Positions 27,884-36,835 of a DNA stretch of 64,000 nt are shown piece by piece (the stretch's first letter is position 1; every line of letters begins with the position of its first letter). The DNA is from Anaeromyxobacter sp. (lineage in GTDB: Bacteria > Myxococcota > Myxococcia > Myxococcales > Anaeromyxobacteraceae). The notes below the pieces were generated by a model. It saw only the letters and a program-made list of their open reading frames with translations. It ran no database searches and was not told the origin of the DNA. A program made the translations under genes and the position numbers. The stretch lies in the NCBI GenBank assembly GCA_016718565.1, contig JADKCZ010000010.1, positions 1 to 64,000 on the forward strand, read 5' to 3'.

Positions 27884-28273
27884 TCAGGTCGGCGCGAGGG
27901 CGGTGCGCCGCTCGCGGATCAGGGTGGGGAGATCGACGAGCATGGTGGGGAGGTCGTCCAGCAGCACCAGGCCGCACACCGCGCCGCTCTGCAGGACCGC
28001 GGCGGCGAAGGCCGGCAGCGGGCGCAGCTCCTCCCGCGGGACCTGGCGGATGCCCAGCACCTGGTCCACCACCAGGGTGGCTTCCAGCCCCTGGCGCTCG
28101 TCCGCCACCACCAGCCCCCGCTCGCGGGTGAAGGTGGCGCCCAGGCTGGTGCCCTCCACCAGCTCGTCGGGCGGCACGGCGCGGACGCTGCCGACGCGCA
28201 CCACGTCGGCCACGGCGGTGGCGAAGACGCGGGCGCCCACCTGGAACAGCAGGAGCTCGGCGGGGGCGGTCAC
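27884..28273 (-). CDS. frzB: CheW-like coupling protein (FrzB position)
   Basis: 129 residues, single CheW domain (LLLFQVGARVFATAVADVV, then GLVLLDDLPTMLVDLPTL). GTG at 28273 overlaps the stop of the first cheW gene. In M. xanthus, FrzB is a divergent CheW lacking part of the CheA-binding surface. This protein is also short and diverged, so the name rests on gene order more than on sequence. Confidence 0.8.
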   Translation of the reverse strand: MTAPAELLLFQVGARVFATAVADVVRVGSVRAVPPDELVEGTSLGATFTRERGLVVADERQGLEATLVVDQVLGIRQVPREELRPLPAFAAAVLQSGAVCGLVLLDDLPTMLVDLPTLIRERRTALAPT

Positions 28274-28782
28274 GCGCCCTGGCCCCCGGCCGGCACGGCC
28301 CGGGCGCGGGCGGCCGCCACCAGGCGCGGCAGGTCCAGGATGGCCACCACCCCGCGGGGGTCGCGCCCCACGCCGGAGAGGAACTCGGCCAGGCCGGCGC
28401 GCTCGGCCGGCGGGGGCTCGATGGTGCGCAGCGGCAGGGACACCAGCCCCTCGACCCCGTCGGACACCACCGCCACCTTCCAGGGCTCGCAGTGGACGAT
28501 GGCGGCGCGGGTGGAGGGGCGCAGCGGGGTGGACCCCTGGCCGACCAGCTGGCCGAGGTCGAGCACCGGCAGGACCTCGCCGCGGTTGGTGAAGACGCCG
28601 GGCAGGAAGGCCGGGGCGGCGGGCAGGCGGGTGAGCGGCCCGAGCCGCACCACCTCGGTGACGTGCGAGGCCTCGAAGGCGTAGCGCCCGCCGAGGAGGC
28701 GGAGGCAGAAGTACCAGGCCTCCAGCCCACCCCGGGCGGCGCCGCCCCTGGCGGTTTCGGACTCGCCCCTGGCCTCGGACAT
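28270..28782 (-). CDS. frzA: CheW-like coupling protein (FrzA position)
   Basis: 170 residues. After a 20-residue charged N-terminus comes a CheW domain with YAFEASHVTEVVRLGPLTRL and GVFTNRGEVLPVLDLGQLVG, the classic coupling-protein strand pattern. It is the first gene of the Frz-like operon. ATG at 28782 has no Shine-Dalgarno sequence, and a GATAAT box ends eight bases upstream, so translation may start at or near the 5' end of the mRNA. Confidence 0.85.
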   Translation of the reverse strand: MSEARGESETARGGAARGGLEAWYFCLRLLGGRYAFEASHVTEVVRLGPLTRLPAAPAFLPGVFTNRGEVLPVLDLGQLVGQGSTPLRPSTRAAIVHCEPWKVAVVSDGVEGLVSLPLRTIEPPPAERAGLAEFLSGVGRDPRGVVAILDLPRLVAAARARAVPAGGQGA

Positions 28783-28790
28783 GGAGGGCG

Positions 28791-28820
28791 ATTATCAGCC
28801 CGTATGGGAGGCCGCAGCAA
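28791..28820 (-). promoter_or_regulatory. Promoter of the Frz-like operon
   Basis: On the minus strand TTGCTG (28820-28815) and GATAAT (28796-28791) are separated by 18 bases. The expected start point is about two bases before the frzA ATG, giving an almost leaderless mRNA. Confidence 0.55.
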
Positions 28821-28872
28821 GAAGGGCTATACGGTTTGCGGTCCAACACTCGAGGCCGGGGTGGAGCGTGGC

Positions 28873-29565
28873 GTGAAGATCCTCCTGTGCGCCGACAGCG
28901 AGCTGGTGCAGGCGGCGGTGGCCCTGGCCCTCGAGCCGGCCGGCCACCAGGTCGTGGCGGCGCGCGATCCGTCCGTGCTGACGGCCGAGGGCGCCGACGC
29001 CGGGGTCCTGCTGGCCGACGCCCCCTGCGCCCGGCGGGCGGCGGCCCTGCTGCGCGACCGCGGCTTCGTCGGGCGGGCGCTCCTGCTGGGGGACGGCGAT
29101 CCCACCGCCCTGGCGGCCCTGGCCGGCGACATGTGGCTGGACGGGGCCGTGCTGCTCTCGCCCCCGGAGGGGCTGGCGACGCGCCTGGTGGCCGCGCTGG
29201 CGCGGCGCCGCAAGGTGCTGATCGTGGACGACTCGGAGATCGTGGCGCGCCTGCTGGCCGAGGAGCTGTCGGAGAAGGGCTTCGAGATCCAGTACGCGCC
29301 GGACGCCGAGCGGGCCACCTCGATCATCCTGCGCCGCACCACCCGGCCGGACCTCATCCTGCTCGACCTCAACATGCCCAAGGTGGACGGGGCGCAGTTC
29401 TGCCGCTTCGTGAAGCGGAACGACCGCTTCAAGGGCATCAAGGTGCTGCTCTGCTCCGGGGAGGACCGCGAGAAGCTGGCCCGGCTGGCCCAGGAGTGCG
29501 GCGCCGACGGGTTCCTGCACAAGGACGAGGTGCTGGGGAAGTGGGTCGTGGACAACGCCGGCTGA
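28873..29565 (+). CDS. frzZ: Two-receiver response regulator (FrzZ-like), divergent to the Frz operon
   Basis: 230 residues from GTG at 28873, preceded by GGAG six bases upstream; GTG at 28861 would add four residues. The N-terminal half (1-115) has a receiver fold (ILLCADSELVQAAV) but no convincing phospho-acceptor in the usual place. The C-terminal half is a full receiver with VLIVDDSEI and D165 in LILLDLNMPKVDG. M. xanthus FrzZ is also a tandem-receiver protein divergently transcribed from frzA, so position and architecture agree. Here the two domains are joined without the Ala/Pro linker of FrzZ. Confidence 0.75.
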   Translation: MKILLCADSELVQAAVALALEPAGHQVVAARDPSVLTAEGADAGVLLADAPCARRAAALLRDRGFVGRALLLGDGDPTALAALAGDMWLDGAVLLSPPEGLATRLVAALARRRKVLIVDDSEIVARLLAEELSEKGFEIQYAPDAERATSIILRRTTRPDLILLDLNMPKVDGAQFCRFVKRNDRFKGIKVLLCSGEDREKLARLAQECGADGFLHKDEVLGKWVVDNAG

Positions 29566-29568
29566 GGG

Positions 29569-30546
29569 TCAGGGGCACCGGCCCGGCGGGGTGGCGGCGT
29601 TGCAGGCCCCGGGCGTGCCGCCGGCGGTGCAGGTGAGGTTGGCGGCCGCGTCCGGGCCCTCGGGGTCGAGCCGCTCCACCGCGCCGCCCGGGCAGCGCGG
29701 CGCCCCGCCCCCCTCGCCGAGGCCGGCCCGCACCTCGCCGGCCAGGTCGAGGAGGCGGACCTCCGGCGGCCGCTCGTCGGACAGGCCGCCCGCCAGCGAG
29801 GCCGAGGCGCAGGCCGCCCGCGCCAGGCCGGCCGGCACCGGGTAGCGGCCGTCCCAGGCGGCGCCGGTGAGCAGGGCGAAGGCCCCCGGGGCCACCGGTC
29901 CACCCGCCGCGGCGACCAGCTCGCAGGAGGACCAGGCGCCGGAGGTGGTCCGCTTGGCGATCCGCCAGCCGGTGAGGTCGAGCGGCCCCTCGCCGCGGTT
30001 CTGCACCTCCACGTACTCCCCGCCCGCCTCGGGGGTGGCGGCGTCGGCCCGCACCTCGGTGACCACCGGGCGGGGTGGGGGGCCGGGCGGCGGGGCCACC
30101 GTCTCGAAGGTGGCCACGAAGGTGCGGCGCCGGCCCTCGGGGTCGAGCACCGGCCGCCCGGCGGAATCCTCCAGCGGCCCGAGCACCAGGGCGTGGACCG
30201 CCCCCAGGGCCAGCGGCATGAGGGGCCGAAGCTCGATGCGCCGGCCGTCGGCCGAGAGCGAGACCGCGCAGGGCAGGGCGGGCGCCCCGGCCCCCAGGCC
30301 GGCCTCCGACTCCACTGCGGCCGCCACCGCCCGCGCGTCGGCCCCGCGCGCCAGCCCCACCCGCCGCCCGTCGGTGACGCCGGCCGGGGACACCGGGCCG
30401 GAGAGCTCCACCGTGGCCAGCGCCCCCGGCGCCACGCCGCTGCCGGTGGGCGCCCAGCCGGTCACCCGGGTGTGCGGGTCGGGCAGCGGCGGGCCGCAGG
30501 CCGAGAGGGCGAGGAAGGCCGCGGCCAGCTGGGCGCGGCTGCTCAC
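29569..30546 (-). CDS. Lipoprotein with lamin-tail (LTD) domain
   Basis: 325 residues. Signal peptide with lipobox LALSAC (cysteine near residue 17). An N-terminal Ig-like region (VTGWAPTGSGVAPGALATVE, then RTFVATFETV) is followed by a lamin-tail domain at about 160-275 (VVTEVRADAATP, EYVEVQNRGEGPLDLTGWRI). Such domains on bacterial surface proteins are thought to bind DNA, proteins or cell-envelope partners. GTG at 30546 overlaps the stop of the preceding exported protein. The cysteine-rich tail (TCTAGGTPGACN) may form disulfides. Confidence 0.8.
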   Translation of the reverse strand: MSSRAQLAAAFLALSACGPPLPDPHTRVTGWAPTGSGVAPGALATVELSGPVSPAGVTDGRRVGLARGADARAVAAAVESEAGLGAGAPALPCAVSLSADGRRIELRPLMPLALGAVHALVLGPLEDSAGRPVLDPEGRRRTFVATFETVAPPPGPPPRPVVTEVRADAATPEAGGEYVEVQNRGEGPLDLTGWRIAKRTTSGAWSSCELVAAAGGPVAPGAFALLTGAAWDGRYPVPAGLARAACASASLAGGLSDERPPEVRLLDLAGEVRAGLGEGGGAPRCPGGAVERLDPEGPDAAANLTCTAGGTPGACNAATPPGRCP

Positions 30547-31196
30547 CGGCCACCCCAGCGGGCGAAGACCCGGCCGGTGGCGGCGTCGAGCTCGGCGGTG
30601 GTCCGGTCGAGCTCCAGCTCGACCTCGGCGCGGGCCAGGGGCGTGGTGGGCGGGTCGAGCGCCAGCACCACCAGGAGCCGGCGCCGCTCGTAGTAGAGCG
30701 AGGTGGCCCGCCGCACCGCCTCCTCCAGGCGCCTGGCGCGGGCCAGCGCCGCCGAGGTGGCGGTGGGCTCGCCGCGCGTCACCAGGAGGTCGGCCAGCTC
30801 CCAGGTGGCGCGCAGCTTCACGCTGGTGCCGGGCGAGGAGCGGACGTAGTCCACCTCGCTGGTGCCCTGCAGGCCGACCACCCGGTAGCTCCGCTCGTCG
30901 GCGGAGACCTCGGCGGTGAGCCGCGGCAGGAGCGCGGCCAGCCGCCGGCGCGAGGCCAGCGCGGCCGGGTCCGGCGCGGCCTCCTCCACCAGCCGCGCCG
31001 CGGCCGCCTGGGCCTCGGCCACCGAGGGCTCGCCGGCCGCCAGCCGGGCCACCACCCGCCGGGGATCCGGCACCTCCGGCCAGGCGCCGCGGGCCTCCGC
31101 GGCAGGTCCGGCGGCGTCGGGGTTCAGGGAGGCGGCGCGGAGGGGGGGCGCCGAGGCGGTGAGGGCGAGCAGGGAGGCCAGGGAGAGGGCGAGCAT
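30543..31196 (-). CDS. Exported helical protein, unknown function
   Basis: 217 residues with a signal peptide (MLALSLASLLALTASAPPLRA) and then Ala/Arg/Glu-rich helices. The segment VKLRATWELADLLVTRG followed by long paired helices faintly recalls TolC-type hairpins, but it is far too short for a TolC. It is coupled to the LTD lipoprotein (GTGA at 30543-30546), so both probably act at the cell envelope. Family not recognised. Confidence 0.65.
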   Translation of the reverse strand: MLALSLASLLALTASAPPLRAASLNPDAAGPAAEARGAWPEVPDPRRVVARLAAGEPSVAEAQAAAARLVEEAAPDPAALASRRRLAALLPRLTAEVSADERSYRVVGLQGTSEVDYVRSSPGTSVKLRATWELADLLVTRGEPTATSAALARARRLEEAVRRATSLYYERRRLLVVLALDPPTTPLARAEVELELDRTTAELDAATGRVFARWGGR

Positions 31197-31316
31197 GCGG
31201 GCGCTCTCGAGAGCAGGCCGCGTGCCTGGGCCAAGGGGGCGAAACCAGGGGGGCAGGGACGTCGGGCGGGGTCCGCGGGGCGGACCAAGGGGCGGACCGC
31301 GAACCCGACCGCCGCG

Positions 31317-31367
31317 GCCCCCTCACCCCGGCCCTCTCCCCCAGCAAGCTGGGGGAGAGGGGGAGAG
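31317..31367. repeat. REP-like palindrome, copy 1
   Basis: CCCTCTCCCCCAGC (31332-31345) and its complement (31348-31361) form a 14-bp perfect stem around AA, preceded by CCCCCTCACCCCGG. The same element with the same left flank recurs at 61264-61309. It may also act as a terminator between the genes on either side. Confidence 0.8.
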
Positions 31368-31370
31368 GTG

Positions 31371-31487
31371 CGGCTCGACCCCGACCCCGACCCCGACCTC
31401 GACCCCGACCTCGACCCGACCCCGACCTCGACCCCGACCCCGACCCCGACCTCGACCCCGACCTCGACCCCGACCTCGACCTCGACC
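31371..31487. repeat. GACCCC/GACCTC hexanucleotide array
   Basis: About 19 tandem hexamers, mixed GACCCC and GACCTC, run directly from the REP-like palindrome to the iscX stop codon at 31488. No coding or promoter signal is seen. Confidence 0.85.
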
Positions 31488-31685
31488 CTACTCCTCCACC
31501 TCGTCCAGCCAGGCCATCTGGATGGCCTCCAGCACCTTCTCGTTCGAGCGCGCCGGGTCGTCGTCGAAGCCGGGCAGCGCGCACACCCAGGCGTGCAGGT
31601 CGGTGAAGCGGACCGACAGCGGCGCCACCCCGGCGTGGCGCTCGGAGAGCTCGATGGCGATGTCGCGCACGTCGCGCCACTTCAT
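31488..31685 (-). CDS. iscX: Fe-S assembly protein IscX
   Basis: 65 residues, the usual size, matching E. coli IscX closely in VRFTDLHAWVCALPGFDDD, PARSNEKVLEAIQ and WLDEVEE. IscX binds IscS and tunes iron delivery and sulfur transfer during cluster assembly on IscU. It is the last gene of the isc operon, 28 bases after ferredoxin; its stop abuts the hexanucleotide array. Confidence 0.95.
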   Translation of the reverse strand: MKWRDVRDIAIELSERHAGVAPLSVRFTDLHAWVCALPGFDDDPARSNEKVLEAIQMAWLDEVEE

Positions 31686-31713
31686 GTGATGCCTCCTCGG
31701 GCGCCCTGGGCGC

Positions 31714-32018
31714 CTAGCTGGCGATCCGGTTCCCCGGGATGCGCACGATCAGGTCCGCGGCGCCCACCGTGGCCTGGCAGCCGAGGCGGCTCGAGGCGGC
31801 CAGCCCCACCGCCTCGGAGAGCTTGTCGTCCTCGGCGTCCCCGGGCGGCTCGAGCGAGGCCAGCCCGGCCTCCACCCAGACGTGGCAGGTGACGCAGGCG
31901 CAGACCCCGCCGCAGTTGTGCGGCAGCTCCACCCCGGCCGCCTCGGCGGCCTCCAGGATGGTGGTCCCGGGCGCCACCTCGACGACGCGGTCGGCCGGCT
32001 GGAAGGTGACCCGGGCCA

Positions 32019-32019
<1 letters not shown>
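31714..32019 (-). CDS. fdx: [2Fe-2S] ferredoxin of the Isc system
   Basis: 101 residues. Cluster ligands are C36, C42 and C45 (NCGGVCACVTCHVWVEAG) and C81 (RLGCQ), the adrenodoxin-type Cx5Cx2C...C spacing of Isc ferredoxins. It provides electrons for cluster assembly on IscU. The ATG shares one base with the hscA stop (TGATG at 32017-32021). Confidence 0.93.
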
Positions 32020-33878
<1,859 letters not shown>

Positions 33879-33913
33879 GGGGCTCCGGGGGCGTGGCGTC
33901 GGGGCGGGCCGGC

Positions 33914-34510
33914 TCAGCCGCGCTCGGCGTCCGAGACGATGTTGTCGTAATAGCGCGCCCGGGAGAGGCGGCGGGAGATCTCCAGCACCGTCTCGCTGAA
34001 CCACTCCGGCTCGCGGAAGAAGGTGGCCACCTCCGACTCCAGGGCGGCCAGGCTGTGGCGGGCCCGCGCCGCGATGTCGGCCAGGGCGGCGGCGTCGCCG
34101 TCGGCGCGGGCCAGGCCCAGCGCCTCGCGCCACTCCAGCTGCTCCTCCAGGAAGGCCGGGTCGTGGAAGGTGCGGCCCTCGCCGAAGACGTCCTGGCCGG
34201 CCAGCTTGAGCAGGTAGGCGGCCCGCAGCCGCCAGTCCTTGAGGGCCCGGTGGGCGTCGTTGAGCCGGGTGGCGCGCTCCAGCGAGAGGCGCCGCTCGCG
34301 CGGCTCGGCCCGGGCGAAGCGGTCCGGGTGGAGCTGGCGGGAGCGCTCGCGGAAGCGGCGCTCCAGCTCGGCGGGGTCCAGGGCGAACTCGCGGGGCAGG
34401 TCGAAGAGCGAGTAGTAGTCCTCGGTGCGGCCCACCGGCTGGATGCGCCGGCACGACCCGCAGAAGGAGGTGCTCTGGACCGTCGGACCGTTGCAGCTCC
34501 AGCAGCTCAC
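33914..34510 (-). CDS. hscB: J-domain co-chaperone HscB with N-terminal zinc finger
   Basis: 198 residues. J domain with HPD at 61-63 and a C-terminal helical IscU-binding domain. Unlike E. coli HscB, the first 20 residues hold two CxxC pairs (C3, C6, C17, C20), as in the zinc-finger N-terminus of human HSC20. GTG at 34510 is needed to include C3 and C6. It stimulates HscA ATPase and delivers IscU to it. Confidence 0.92.
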   Translation of the reverse strand: MSCWSCNGPTVQSTSFCGSCRRIQPVGRTEDYYSLFDLPREFALDPAELERRFRERSRQLHPDRFARAEPRERRLSLERATRLNDAHRALKDWRLRAAYLLKLAGQDVFGEGRTFHDPAFLEEQLEWREALGLARADGDAAALADIAARARHSLAALESEVATFFREPEWFSETVLEISRRLSRARYYDNIVSDAERG

Positions 34511-34573
34511 GCGCTCGCACCCCGCACCGCCGGCCCCGTGACGCGGCGGCGGGAACCTAGCAGGAACCCAGGC

Positions 34574-34906
34574 TCAGATGGTGAAGGACTCGCCGCAGCC
34601 GCAGGCGCTCTTGACGTTGGGGTTCTTGAAGACGAACCCCGTCTGCATGAGGGTCTGCTGGAAGTCCACCACCGTGCCGGCCAGGAAGCTGGCGCTCTTG
34701 GGGTCCACGAAGACCCGCGCCCCGTCCCGCTCGATGACCTGGTCGAAGCGGGCCGGACCGGCCGCCCAGTCCACGTGGTAGGAGAGGCCCGAGCAGCCGC
34801 CGCCCTTGACGCCCAGCCGCAGGCCGCCGCCGGGGGTGCCCTTCTCGCCGGCCAGCACCTTGATGCGGTCCGCCGCCTTCTCGCTGATCTCGATCGCCGT
34901 CGCCAC
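34574..34906 (-). CDS. iscA: A-type Fe-S carrier IscA
   Basis: 110 residues with the three conserved cysteines: C38 in GGGCSGLSY and C102 and C104 in SACGCGESF. It carries iron or clusters from IscU to target proteins. It follows iscU by 21 bases and precedes hscB, the standard isc order. Confidence 0.94.
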   Translation of the reverse strand: MATAIEISEKAADRIKVLAGEKGTPGGGLRLGVKGGGCSGLSYHVDWAAGPARFDQVIERDGARVFVDPKSASFLAGTVVDFQQTLMQTGFVFKNPNVKSACGCGESFTI

Positions 34907-34927
34907 GTGGGCCTCCCTGGTCCGGGC

Positions 34928-35380
34928 CTACAGGCCGGGCTTGAGCACGTCCGGGGCCGCCGGCGAGGGGGCCGGGTGGGCCGCCGCGCCGGGCGCCCGG
35001 GCGCCGCGCTTCTTCTGCCAGTCGGTGACCGCCGCCTTGATGGCGTCCTCGGCCAGCACCGAGCAGTGGATCTTCACCGGCGGCAGGTTCAGCTCGGTCG
35101 CCACGTCGGTGTTCTTGATGGTCAGGGCCTGCTCCACGGTCTTGCCCTTGACCCACTCGGTGACCAGCGACGAGGAGGCGATGGCCGAGCCGCAGCCGAA
35201 GGTCTTGAACTTGGCGTCCTCGATGACGCCGTCGTCGCTGACCCGGATCTGCAGCTTCATCACGTCGCCGCAGGCCGGGGCCCCCACCAGGCCGGTCCCG
35301 ACGTCCGGGGCCTCCTTGTCCAGGGTGCCCACGTTGCGCGGGTTCTCGTAGTGGTCGATGACCTTCTCTGAGTACGCCAT
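34928..35380 (-). CDS. iscU: Fe-S scaffold protein IscU
   Basis: 150 residues. Cluster ligands C37 (GAPACGD, with D39), C63 (FGCGSA) and C106 (HCSVLAEDA); LPPVK at 99-103 is the HscA recognition motif. The C-terminus has about 22 extra Ala/Pro-rich residues (GARAPGAAAHPAPSPAAPDV) compared with the 128-residue E. coli protein. A spacer of 74 bases containing two strong inverted repeats separates it from iscS. Confidence 0.95.
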   Translation of the reverse strand: MAYSEKVIDHYENPRNVGTLDKEAPDVGTGLVGAPACGDVMKLQIRVSDDGVIEDAKFKTFGCGSAIASSSLVTEWVKGKTVEQALTIKNTDVATELNLPPVKIHCSVLAEDAIKAAVTDWQKKRGARAPGAAAHPAPSPAAPDVLKPGL

Positions 35381-35405
35381 CGTCGTCCCTTTCGTGCGCT
35401 TCGGT

Positions 35406-35444
35406 GGTTCCCCCCGGGGAACCGCCGCGCGGGGCGCGCGCGGC
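35406..35444 (-). promoter_or_regulatory. Two inverted repeats in the iscS-iscU spacer
   Basis: GGTTCCCC/GGGGAACC (35406-35413 with 35416-35423) and GCCGCGC/GCGCGGC (35424-35430 with 35438-35444) would fold as two adjacent hairpins in the isc mRNA. There is no T-run, so attenuation, processing or 3' protection of the iscS message is more likely than termination. Inferred from sequence only. Confidence 0.5.
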
Positions 35445-35454
35445 GCTGCGGCAG

Positions 35455-36669
35455 CTAGTGCGGGTTGGCCCACTCGATGCGGGAGAGGTCCACCCCGTCC
35501 TTCACCATCTCGTACAGCGGGCTCATGTCGCGCAGCCGCTTCACCTTCTCGATGACCAGGCGGATGGTGTGGTCCACCTCCGCCTCGGTGGTGAAGCGCC
35601 CCAGGCCGAAGCGGATGGAGCTGTGGGCCAGGTCGTCGCCCACGCCCATGGCGCGCAGCACGTAGGACGGCTCCAGCGAGGCCGAGGTGCAGGCCGAGCC
35701 GGAGGAGACCGCCACGTCCTTGATGGCCATCATCATGGCCTCGCCCTCCACGTAGGCGAAGCTGACGTTGAGGTTGCCGGGCAGCCGGTGCTCCAGGCTG
35801 CCGTTCAGGCTGAGCAGGTCGAGCCCGGCCTCCAGGCCGAGCCGCAGCCGCTCGCGCAGCGCCAGCACCCGGGCCGCCTCGGCCTGGCGCTCCACCGCGG
35901 CCAGGGCGCAGGCCGCGCCGAAGCCCACGATGCCCGGCACGTTGAGCGTGCCCGAGCGGAAGCCGCGCTCGTGCCCGCCGCCGTCCATCTGGGCGGTCAG
36001 CCGCACCCGCGGCTTGCGCCGCACGTAGAGCGCGCCCACGCCCTTGGGGCCGTACATCTTGTGGGCCGAGAGCGAGGCCAGGTCCACCTGGGCCGCCTCC
36101 ACGTCGAAGGGGATCTTGCCGGCGCTCTGCACCGCGTCGCAGTGGAAGAGCACCCCGGCGGCGCGGGTGATGGCGCCGATCTCGGCGATGGGCTGCACCA
36201 CCCCGGTCTCGTTGTTGGCGTGCATCACCGACACCAGCACGGTGTCGGGCCGGAGCGCCGCCTTCAGCGCGGCCGGGTCGAGCAGGCCGTCGCGGCCCAC
36301 CGGCAGGATGGTGGCGGTGTAGCCGCGCCGCTCCAGCGCGTGCACCGCGTCGAGCACCGCCTTGTGCTCGGTGGCCACGGTGACCAGGTGCTTGCCCTTG
36401 CCGGCGTGGAACTCGGCCACGCCCTTGATGGCCAGGTTGTTCGACTCGGTGGCCCCGCTGGTCCAGACGAGCTCCTTCGGGGAGGCCCCGATGAGGGCCG
36501 CCACCTCGGCGCGGGCCTGCTCCACGGCCTCCTCGGCGCGCCACCCGAAGCGGTGACTCTTGGAGGCCGCGTTGCCGAAATCCTCCCTGAAGTACGGGAG
36601 CATCGCGTCCAGCACCCGGGGGTCCACCGGGGTGGTGGCGTGGTAGTCCATGTAGATCGGAATCTTCAT
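35455..36669 (-). CDS. iscS: Cysteine desulfurase IscS
   Basis: 404 residues, PLP enzyme that supplies sulfur for Fe-S clusters. MDYHATTPVDPRVLDAM at the N-terminus, the PLP lysine in SLSAHKMYGPKGVG, and the persulfide-forming C327 in SSGSACTSASLEPS are all present with the long loop typical of IscS rather than SufS. First gene of the operon, read from a strong promoter 75 bases upstream. No iscR gene lies beside it. Confidence 0.95.
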   Translation of the reverse strand: MKIPIYMDYHATTPVDPRVLDAMLPYFREDFGNAASKSHRFGWRAEEAVEQARAEVAALIGASPKELVWTSGATESNNLAIKGVAEFHAGKGKHLVTVATEHKAVLDAVHALERRGYTATILPVGRDGLLDPAALKAALRPDTVLVSVMHANNETGVVQPIAEIGAITRAAGVLFHCDAVQSAGKIPFDVEAAQVDLASLSAHKMYGPKGVGALYVRRKPRVRLTAQMDGGGHERGFRSGTLNVPGIVGFGAACALAAVERQAEAARVLALRERLRLGLEAGLDLLSLNGSLEHRLPGNLNVSFAYVEGEAMMMAIKDVAVSSGSACTSASLEPSYVLRAMGVGDDLAHSSIRFGLGRFTTEAEVDHTIRLVIEKVKRLRDMSPLYEMVKDGVDLSRIEWANPH

Positions 36670-36743
36670 CGGGCCGGCGGACCTCTCACGCAGCAGGGGG
36701 GGGCGCCGTGACGCCCCGACCTGATCGTGGACAATGAGGGTCG

Positions 36744-36771
36744 AGTATAGGGATTTCTGTCGTGTGGTCAA
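36744..36771 (-). promoter_or_regulatory. Sigma-70 type promoter of the isc operon
   Basis: On the minus strand TTGACC (36771-36766) and TATACT (36749-36744) are 16 bases apart, giving a leader of about 68 bases before the iscS ATG. An Rrf2-type regulator such as IscR could bind here, but no clear palindromic operator is seen. Confidence 0.7.
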
Positions 36772-36835
36772 GGCACCCAGGTTGGATCCAAGCGTGCAGA
36801 AGGCGTCGTTTTTGCTTATCTTTGAGAGAAGGACC

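Noticed and set aside
24484..28131. Long plus-strand open frame opposite the chemosensory operon
   Set aside because: The translation is compositionally biased without domains; the minus strand encodes clear CheA, MCP and CheW proteins.
31332..31361. Palindrome as a plain intrinsic terminator of iscX or the exported proteins
   Set aside because: It could act as one, but the identical sequence and flank at 61278-61307 and the lack of a T-run favour a dispersed repeat.
31371..31487. Regular short repeats as a CRISPR array
   Set aside because: Units are contiguous hexamers with no unique spacers, and no cas gene is present in the window.
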